A DNA stretch of 64,000 nt from CAIYQJ01 sp963717255 (GTDB lineage: Bacteria > Chloroflexota > Limnocylindria > Limnocylindrales > CSP1-4): the NCBI GenBank assembly GCA_963717255.1, contig CAVQVT010000013.1, forward strand, positions 138,836 to 202,835. The letters run 5' to 3'. How positions within the stretch are numbered: the first letter of the stretch is position 1; each line of letters begins with the position of its first letter. Below, piece by piece: positions 57,829 to 64,000 of this stretch. The notes under the pieces are model-generated. The model was given only the letters and a program-made list of their open reading frames with translations, was not told the DNA's origin and searched no databases. The position numbers and the translations under genes were made by a program.

Positions 57829-60800
57829 ATGGACAGCAGGGATCTCGGGCGCGGCTTCGGCCGGGGTGGTCGGCTGGTCGCGGGCGCGCTGGCGGCCTTG
57901 CTGTTCGTGGGTGGGCTGGCGGTGAGCCCGGCTGCGTTGGCGAGCGGTGGGGGGCCTCCGGCGTGCGATCCGTCCACGGGTACGGTTTCGGGGACGTACT
58001 CGTTCGAGGATTGCCTGCCCACTGGGACCGCGGTGACGACGCAGTATTCCGACGGGGTGCGCGGGCTGGAGTTCGGTACCCCGGTCGATCTCGGGTTCGC
58101 CTTCCCCAAGGACGGGACGAAGGGTGATGCGCGGTGTGTCGGGATGAGCGGCCCGGTGAAGCTGGTGTCGCCGCCCGATGGCTACCGGATGCATTCACCC
58201 ACGTCGGTGCTGGCGGCCGGGTCGATCGGCTGCGCCGCAGGCGAGTTCTCGGTCGAGGCGATCCTGATCCGCTGCCCCACGGTGTGCCTGTCGGTGTCAG
58301 GGTTCCTGGGTACGGGTTCCAACATCGGCCAGATGTCGTTCTCGATCCGCGGTTTCGACGCAGACGGAACCGCGATCAGCACCTCGACGGTGGACCAGGG
58401 GTCCGATTCGACCGGCGGTGCGCAGGTGCCGTTCTCGGTCACCGGTGGTGGCCTGCAGTGGGTGCTGATCAAGGTCGTGGGCTCGAGTCCGTTGTGGGTC
58501 GATGACCTGACCTACGCGAACGACCCGGCCGCGCAGCCTTCCTTCGCGGTCACGGCGGACACGTACATCCCGCTGGTCGTCGTGTCCCCGTCGACGCCGC
58601 AGAGCCAGTCGCTGCACCTGACTCGCGCCAACGGATCCAGCGGGACGGTGACCTTCGTCGCGACCGGACTGCCGGCCGGCGTCACGGCGTCGTTCAACCC
58701 GCCGAGCTACGCGGGTGCGTCGGTCGGTGCCACGGTCGTGACCTACACCGCCGGTGCCGGCGCCGTGCCCGGACGCGATGTCGACGTCACCCTCGCCGGG
58801 GACGGCGCCGGCGTGCCGGCTGTGGGCACGGGAGCGGGTGTGGTGCAGAAGGTGCAGGTGGCGGTCACGGTGTCCTTCCCGCTCGGGTTGATCCGCCCGT
58901 CGACGGCTCCATGCACCCCGCAGTCGCGCAATCTGCGGATGCAGGTGCGGCCCGGTTTCGTCGGGGCGGTGGCGGTGGTGGCTGCGTTCATCGACGACGC
59001 CACCGCCACGCCCATCACTGCTCCGGGCTGGGCGGTCACGGTGACGCCGGCGACGGTCTCCTTCGACGGGTCGGGCACGACGGCCGACGTCGCGCTGTCC
59101 TGGTCGACGCCGTCCGCGCTGCCCACCAGCGGCGTGACGCTGGATGTCACCGCGACGGTGGTCGGACAACCCGCGGACACGCACTCCATCCGGGCCTCCA
59201 TGGCCGACCTCAAACCGTCCGTCCAGTCGGCCACCCGCAATCTCGTGCCGCCGCTGGGCACCGCGCAGCAGGCCTCGACGTTCACCGTGGTGGCCGCCGG
59301 GTTCTGCACCGGAAGCATGGTCAAGGTCGGCAACGACCAGGCCATGGCGCCGTTGGGGGCCGGTGTCCCCGGCGGAGGAGTCTTCTCCAGCACTGGCCCG
59401 GACTTCTCGACGTTCACCGTGACGACCCCGACGTACGCCACCTCAGGGGCGGTGTTCGTGATCCCGGCTGGCAACGGGATCCCGGTGGCCGCGGGCCCGG
59501 CCACGGTCCGGACATATCGCAACACCGATGCGTTCAGCTTCCACAACTTCTCGATCAACGACCTGACATACGACGACATGGTGCGGGCGTTCGGCCATGA
59601 CCAGATGTACGACACCCTCAACCCGTGTTGGCCGGCGGACTGCAGCTTCGATTTCCGTGATCCGGTCGCCATGATGTGGACCGCGATCGTGCGGGCCTTC
59701 ACCGTGGGTGCGACCGGCAGCGGGCACTGCTACGGGATCTCGGTGACCGACCTGCGGCTTCACAACGGCGCCCTGGCCGTGAAGTCGCTGCCCCCCCGCA
59801 CGTCCGACACGATCTACGGGCTCACCCAGTCGCCCGAGCTCACCCAGCTGCTCCTCGCCGCCCACCTGCAGCAGTTCAGCGTCGAGATGTTCGGCGAGGA
59901 GCTCAAGCAGTCCGCCCAGAACGTCCTCGGGTCGAGCCTGTTCCGCCTGCGGTTGGTCGACGCCCTCAAGCACGGACCCGCGGTGATCGCGGTGCGCGAC
60001 GGCCTGGACGAAGGGCACGTCGTCCTGGCCTACGGGATCGAGGACCTCGGAGGTGGCCACTGGCTCATCGATGTCTACGACTCCAACCGCGAGTACACAC
60101 CCGAAGAGGACACCGACACGACCGGGGCTACCCACGTTCTGAGACATGACGGCAGCCGCATCTCGATCGACGATTCCGGCTGGGCGTTCGACATGGACAG
60201 CGGCAAGCACTGGGGCGGCAGCTGGGCCAACCTGAACTCCGGGATCATGGTGCTGCCCTATTCGTTCGTGCAGACACCGATGCACATCCCGAGCCTGAGC
60301 AACCTGTCGACCCTGGCGGGTTCCATCTTCACCTTCGGATCCACCGGAGCCGTCACCGGCCCCACCGCGTCCCCGGTGTCGCTCGAGGAACTGCCGGCTG
60401 GAGCGGTGCCGCTTACTCTCGGCAGCAGTGGCGCGGGGGGCGTCGTGTCGGTGCCGGGAACCGGTGTGCTGCGGCTGAAGGCCACCGCGAACGCGCCCTA
60501 CCAGGTCGGCGTGTTCGGACCTGCCGGCGCATCCACGGTCGCCACCACGGCCGAGACGGGCAGCACCGACACGGTCGCGCCGCTCGCGGGGGGCGTGAGC
60601 TTCACCGCCGGCGCAGCCCCGGCCCCGACCTCCGCCGGTGCCGGCAAGGCCGTCACGCTCACCTCCGTCGGGCTGACATCGGCACAGCGGGTGTCGGTCA
60701 CCCTGGCCGGGACGGCCGGCTCCGGGGCGACCGTCTCGCTGGCCGTCGCCGGGGGCCAGGTTGTGGCGTCGGCTGGCTCCGGTGGGTCGCTGCTCCTGAC

Positions 60801-61314
60801 GGTCACGACGGTCCCGGTCAAGAACGCGCGGTCGGCCCGGGCGCAGACCGCGACGCTGGCGTTGGACCTGCGGGCCGGGGAGACGGTCACGGCCCCGGTG
60901 CTCGCGGTGGCCACCGGCGCGCCGCTGGTCGCGCGGATCACCGGCCCCGACGGATCGCGAACCCTGGCCGTCCGGGGGCGGGTGCTGCGAGCGGCGGTCC
61001 TGGGTACGCCGGTCGTACGTACGACCACCAAGGCCGGGAAGGCGACCTCGATCGCGACATTCCCGGTGCGGTCGGTCCTGGCCGGCGCAACGGGTACGGC
61101 GGTCGTGCAGGTCACCCTGAAGGGCCGCGTGGTCGCCACGCGGACCGTGAACCTGGCCCGGCTCCGCGTCCCGTCGGTGGCCGTGGCCCTGACGTGGACA
61201 CCCCGCCGGGGAGCGTCTTACCTGGTGAGCGCATCCCTCTCGGCGGCTACGACGGCGTCGGGCGCGGGACTCGTCGGCGCCGCCGCCCGTCCCGTGGCCG
61301 TCCGGATCCGCTGA
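57829..61314 (+). CDS. large secreted multidomain protein with papain-like cysteine peptidase site
   Basis: A 1161-aa secreted protein. ATG 57829 follows AAGGGGAG; a GTG two codons before is possible. The signal peptide (residues 12-38) ends after ALAS. About 40-530 form beta-sandwich/Ig-like domains. Residues 560-830 hold a papain-like domain: the Cys in GSGHCYGISVTDLRL (about 640), the His in DEGHVVLAYGIED (about 735), and an Asp/Asn in WLIDVYDSN (about 752) make a Cys-His-Asp set. The rest (830-1161) is Gly/Ala/Val/Thr-rich beta sheet. Codon use looks less C-ending than its neighbours, hinting at transfer. A secreted protease or transglutaminase-like enzyme; substrate unknown. Confidence 0.75.
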   Translation: MDSRDLGRGFGRGGRLVAGALAALLFVGGLAVSPAALASGGGPPACDPSTGTVSGTYSFEDCLPTGTAVTTQYSDGVRGLEFGTPVDLGFAFPKDGTKGDARCVGMSGPVKLVSPPDGYRMHSPTSVLAAGSIGCAAGEFSVEAILIRCPTVCLSVSGFLGTGSNIGQMSFSIRGFDADGTAISTSTVDQGSDSTGGAQVPFSVTGGGLQWVLIKVVGSSPLWVDDLTYANDPAAQPSFAVTADTYIPLVVVSPSTPQSQSLHLTRANGSSGTVTFVATGLPAGVTASFNPPSYAGASVGATVVTYTAGAGAVPGRDVDVTLAGDGAGVPAVGTGAGVVQKVQVAVTVSFPLGLIRPSTAPCTPQSRNLRMQVRPGFVGAVAVVAAFIDDATATPITAPGWAVTVTPATVSFDGSGTTADVALSWSTPSALPTSGVTLDVTATVVGQPADTHSIRASMADLKPSVQSATRNLVPPLGTAQQASTFTVVAAGFCTGSMVKVGNDQAMAPLGAGVPGGGVFSSTGPDFSTFTVTTPTYATSGAVFVIPAGNGIPVAAGPATVRTYRNTDAFSFHNFSINDLTYDDMVRAFGHDQMYDTLNPCWPADCSFDFRDPVAMMWTAIVRAFTVGATGSGHCYGISVTDLRLHNGALAVKSLPPRTSDTIYGLTQSPELTQLLLAAHLQQFSVEMFGEELKQSAQNVLGSSLFRLRLVDALKHGPAVIAVRDGLDEGHVVLAYGIEDLGGGHWLIDVYDSNREYTPEEDTDTTGATHVLRHDGSRISIDDSGWAFDMDSGKHWGGSWANLNSGIMVLPYSFVQTPMHIPSLSNLSTLAGSIFTFGSTGAVTGPTASPVSLEELPAGAVPLTLGSSGAGGVVSVPGTGVLRLKATANAPYQVGVFGPAGASTVATTAETGSTDTVAPLAGGVSFTAGAAPAPTSAGAGKAVTLTSVGLTSAQRVSVTLAGTAGSGATVSLAVAGGQVVASAGSGGSLLLTVTTVPVKNARSARAQTATLALDLRAGETVTAPVLAVATGAPLVARITGPDGSRTLAVRGRVLRAAVLGTPVVRTTTKAGKATSIATFPVRSVLAGATGTAVVQVTLKGRVVATRTVNLARLRVPSVAVALTWTPRRGASYLVSASLSAATTASGAGLVGAAARPVAVRIR

Positions 61315-61719
61315 TCCGCTGGGCTGGTTCCGCGAGCGGCACCAGCCGGCGGGGTACGGCAGCTTGACCAAGACACGCGCCCCGGCTGGCACGTACATCA
61401 ACAGGTCACGACACGCCGGTGCCAGCCTCGTGATCATGGCTCGTTGACTACGGCAAGCAGCTTGGACGGTGGGTCCCTGACTGTCAGACCGGCGTGGTGT
61501 GCCGAGGGTAGTCGGCACACATGGTGCCCCCGGAGGCGAGGACCGCGCACGTGAGCGTCCGCGACCTCGCCGCGTCGCCGGACGAGGTCATCCTCTCGGA
61601 GTTGAAGCCCGCGGAGGGTCCCTGTACTGCAGGACCTGATCCGCGAGCTAGCAGAGCTCAGGAGTGGGCTCTCCGCGAGGCGCCCGCCGGGGGGGGGCAC
61701 GCGTCGCGGCAGCCGGCTC
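61315..61719. other. intergenic region, 405 nt, with a possible decayed frame
   Basis: No intact gene. On the plus strand, 61550-61605 reads SVRDLAASPDEVILSEL and, one frame over, 61628-61680 reads LQDLIRELAELRSGL, which together look like the end of a small helical protein. Too short to name. Confidence 0.35.
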
Positions 61720-61736
61720 GAGCCTTGTGAGGGCTC
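61720..61736. terminator. hairpin after the permuted ROK-like gene
   Basis: GAGCCTT / AGGGCTC with a GTG loop, one G-T pair. It lies just after the stop on the minus strand and matches the hairpin of the deleted copy at 56493. Confidence 0.6.
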
Positions 61737-61745
61737 CGCCGCCGG

Positions 61746-62846
61746 TCAGACGAGGCGGGATCCATGCTCGAGCGGCGCACGCGGGTGTCGGGCGAGTGGA
61801 AACCCGACGCCGATCGCCGTCCCGATCGTGAGCACGACGCAGGTCTCGTCCGGCTCGACGGCGAGCGCGGCCGCGGTCCCGTCGTCCAGCAGCTGGAAGC
61901 GGACCTCGGACCCGAGACGATCTGCCAGACGACTTCCGGCCAGTTCGGCGAGGTCGGGGCCGAGCGCCTGAAGGCGGCCGTAGCAGGATCGGGCGTCGAG
62001 CGGATCGGGCCGGCCGTCCCGCAGATAGCAGGCGAGGCAGATCGAGACCTCGGCGGCGTCGCCCGGCCTCGATCCCGCCTCCCTGGCCGTCTCGACGGTC
62101 AGGTCGAGCATCGCCTCCCACTGGCGCTCGATCTCGGCTCTCTCGGTCGAGAGCCCGATGGGCGAGGGGCAGAAGCACGGCCGCGCGGGGAGCACACGAA
62201 GGCTGGCGAGACGGCCAGCGCGATAGCGAGCCACGCCTCGCTTCACCGAGGTCTGTCCGAAGTCGAGGACTCCGCGCTGCTCCGCCGCGACCGGAAGGAG
62301 CCGGGCGAGGCCGACGAGCGCGATGCCGTCGCCCCAGGGCGACCGGGCCAGGCGAACGTGGCCAGCATCGTGCGCGTCGAGGACAGCCTGGGCCGCGGGC
62401 AGGGCGACGTCGCCGATCGCACCGGCGAGCAGGCCGCCGCCGATGACGACTCGGCGGACGCCTGCCCAGAGCCGCCACTGCTCGTCGCCCCAATCCGGCC
62501 TGGCGGCGCGATTCGCCCGCTCGCCGCGCGAGAGCATGAGCAGCAGGCAGCCGAGACGCCGGCCCAGACGCAGCGCGATGTCGCCGGCCAGCGCGCGGGC
62601 GGAGGCTGGGACGTCGCGGTTCGTCAGACAGCCGGCGAAGTCGCGCGGCAGCTGGGACGACTCTGGGTCGAGCCCGAGCTCACTCGCGCGACCGGCGAGC
62701 TCTCGGCCCAGCCAAAGACCCGACACGAGCTCCACGCCCCGCCGTCCGATGACGTCGTCGGTCGCCAGCTCGTCGGGCAGGGCGACGACGCGAGCGGCGT
62801 TGAGCGAGCGGAGCGGGCCCGGAGCATCGGCGAACGGGTGACCCAA
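61746..62846 (-). CDS. ROK/ASKHA-type sugar-kinase-like protein with circularly permuted domain order
   Basis: A 366-aa protein. The ASKHA kinase motifs are present but in permuted order. First comes what is normally the C-terminal half: a SGLWLGRELAGRA helix, the adenosine motif VVIGGGLLAG (about 175-184) and SPWGDGIALVGLARLL near 212-227. Only then follow the phosphate-1 loop DFGQTSVKRG (about 237-246), the DGTAAALA segment (about 332) and phosphate-2 VLTIGTAIGVGF (about 344-355) before the end. I chose TTG 62846 because GGAGGG is 6 nt upstream; an ATG at 62960 adds a Pro-rich, low-character stretch. It may phosphorylate a sugar or act as a sensor. A deleted copy lies at 56464-56736. Confidence 0.7.
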   Translation of the reverse strand: MGHPFADAPGPLRSLNAARVVALPDELATDDVIGRRGVELVSGLWLGRELAGRASELGLDPESSQLPRDFAGCLTNRDVPASARALAGDIALRLGRRLGCLLLMLSRGERANRAARPDWGDEQWRLWAGVRRVVIGGGLLAGAIGDVALPAAQAVLDAHDAGHVRLARSPWGDGIALVGLARLLPVAAEQRGVLDFGQTSVKRGVARYRAGRLASLRVLPARPCFCPSPIGLSTERAEIERQWEAMLDLTVETAREAGSRPGDAAEVSICLACYLRDGRPDPLDARSCYGRLQALGPDLAELAGSRLADRLGSEVRFQLLDDGTAAALAVEPDETCVVLTIGTAIGVGFPLARHPRAPLEHGSRLV

Positions 62847-62997
62847 CTGTGACCCTCCTGCCGGAAGCGGAGTCGCCGCGTGGTGAGAGGTCGGGAGCCT
62901 GACGGACGGCCGTGACAGATCCTCTGGCACGATCCGGTCAGGGCGACCGGGATCGTTCATCCGGAGCCTCTCACACCTCGCACTGGGCCCGGACCGG

Positions 62998-63020
62998 TGG
63001 CGCGCCCGGGGGGGCGGCGT
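62998..63020 (+). repeat. possible core copy of the dispersed repeat
   Basis: TGGCGCGCCCGGGGGGG matches only the first 12-14 bases of the repeat, between the ROK-like and heliorhodopsin genes. Could be chance in such GC-rich DNA. Confidence 0.3.
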
Positions 63021-63068
63021 TCCGCGACAGGCTGACGCCGACACCGGTCGGCGCCCTTCGGGACCGCG

Positions 63069-63934
63069 TTACGGGCGGAGCGTGCCGGACCAGACCTGCC
63101 AGGCAAGCAGCGACTTCGCGACCAGGCTCAGCACCATGTACGTCTTCTCGCCCGCGAGGTAGTCCTTCCAGCGGCCGACCTTCCCGTACTGGAGGACCAT
63201 GGTGACCGCGAAGATGTTGAAGGCGACGAACAGGCTCGCGATGATCACGTAGACGAAGCCCGGGATCTGCGCCTCGGCCGGCAGGCCCTCCTGGGCGGAG
63301 TAGGCCCACACGATCGAGAAGATCGCGATCCAGGGCACGATCCCGGCGATGCAGCCGAAGATGAAGTGCTTCCAGTCGATGCGCTCGCCCTTCGTCAGCC
63401 GACCCTCGTTGCCCGCTTCCATGCTCCATCCGAAGAGGATCATCGCGACGTTGCAGCCGGCGATCGCGACGAGCGCCGGGAACTCGGTGATGAAGCTGAG
63501 GTACGCGATCGCGACGATCATCACCGTCGACGAGAACGCGTACTCCACCCAGCGCAACGGGTTCATGCCCCGGGCGAGCCACGCCTCGTAGCGGCCGCGC
63601 AGGAAGAAGCCGGCGGAGGCGTGGGCGATGGCGCTCATGAGGAAGAAGCTGGCGATCAGGTAGACCAGCGGGAACGAGACGAGCATCACGCTCGACGGCT
63701 CGATCCCGGTGAACTCGCCGTTCTCGATGACGGGCGAGCCGTCGGCACGACGACCTCGAAGAGCACCGCGGTCCCGGAGACCAGGAGCATCAGGACGAAC
63801 TGGCCCCCGTGGGCGAAGACCAGGAAGCGGTTCCAGCGGCGCAGGGAGCGGGCGCGCTCCGGGGCGATGGTCGCGGTGGGCGCGGTCGCAGGCGGGGCCG
63901 CGGGCACAGCGGTGGTGGCGCTGGTCATCGACAT
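63069..63934 (-). pseudogene. heliorhodopsin gene, split by an apparent one-base frameshift
   Basis: A retinal-binding seven-helix protein of the heliorhodopsin family (inverted topology, distinct from type-1 rhodopsins). From ATG 63934 (site AGGAGGGGAG) come about 30 hydrophilic residues, then SLRRWNRFLVFAHGGQF and helix A. Near 63745-63757 the frame must shift by one base to continue as ADGSPVIENGEF. The rest (63069-63689 and its 5' extension) has MNPLRWVEYAFSSTVMIVAI, where the Glu is the usual counterion, and the last helix LSLVAKSLLAWQVW, whose Lys would bind retinal. Corrected length is about 288 aa, normal for the family. Role in signalling or light sensing is unsettled. Confidence 0.88.
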
Positions 63935-64000
63935 GGCTCGGGCTCCCCTCCTGGTGGCTGACCGATCCGTTCGGCCGTCGCGTCGTCGCTCTCCACGAGC

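Noticed and set aside
59443..61518. 691-residue minus-strand frame
   Set aside because: Antisense of the secreted peptidase-like protein; no motif.
1..64000. Mobile element, prophage, CRISPR array or replication origin
   Set aside because: No transposase, integrase, phage structural gene, regularly spaced repeats or DnaA-box cluster was found on either strand.

Overview
The window is about 64 kb of very GC-rich bacterial chromosome. It carries single-membrane-style lipoproteins, F420-type flavin oxidoreductases, LuxR/MalT and AfsR-like regulators, a winged-helix HTH_42-type protein, a DinB protein and a heliorhodopsin. Together these suggest an uncultured Chloroflexota (Ca. Limnocylindria/Ellin6529-like) or, less likely, an actinomycete; this is inference from gene content, and no rRNA or tRNA is present to settle it. 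I saw no transposase, phage gene, CRISPR array or replication origin.

Layout. 1-11.4 kb: an ABC exporter, several lipoproteins, an MttB-like methyltransferase next to an adenosine deaminase, and a chain of overlapping minus-strand genes (two PPOX proteins, an alpha/beta hydrolase, a membrane protein and an 82-aa protein). 11.6-21.1 kb: a MalT-type regulator, a class C-like serine hydrolase, a TetR-controlled pair of paralogous membrane proteins, a methyltransferase plus VOC protein, an ArsR-SRPBCC pair, and an ECF sigma/anti-sigma pair. 21.4-35.5 kb: DinB, HTH_42, an SRPBCC-MBL fusion, a glycosyltransferase, a BBE oxidoreductase, a GlxA-type AraC regulator, a TetR-MDR divergent pair with three operator copies, a membrane protein with an XRE regulator, a Ddn-type nitroreductase and two tandem AlaDH/PNT-like proteins. 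35.6-49.6 kb: a 1719-aa alpha-2-macroglobulin-like protein, an eRF1-domain-like protein, small proteins and remnants, a methyltransferase, DUF1028, an M13 peptidase, DUF1269 and a VapBC module. 49.7-64 kb: MFS, MBL, MDR with DUF4386, an AfsR-like LuxR regulator, a 1161-aa secreted protein with an embedded papain-like site, a ROK-like protein whose domains appear circularly permuted, and a heliorhodopsin.

Two genome-scale patterns stand out. First, a roughly 40-bp dispersed repeat occurs about nine times between genes, always in the same orientation. Second, at least three intact genes have a second, ends-only copy elsewhere in the window that has lost its middle: the Ddn nitroreductase, the MBL hydrolase and the ROK-like kinase. 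Several other genes (adenosine deaminase, the methyltransferase N-terminus, the SRPBCC domain, a small protein at 41.9 kb and the heliorhodopsin) are broken by single-base shifts, mostly at short G/C runs. These could be real decay or residual sequencing error, so the read data matter before any is called a pseudogene.

Functionally the window is a mosaic of small regulator-plus-target units rather than one pathway. The most novel item is the permuted ROK-like protein together with its deleted copy.
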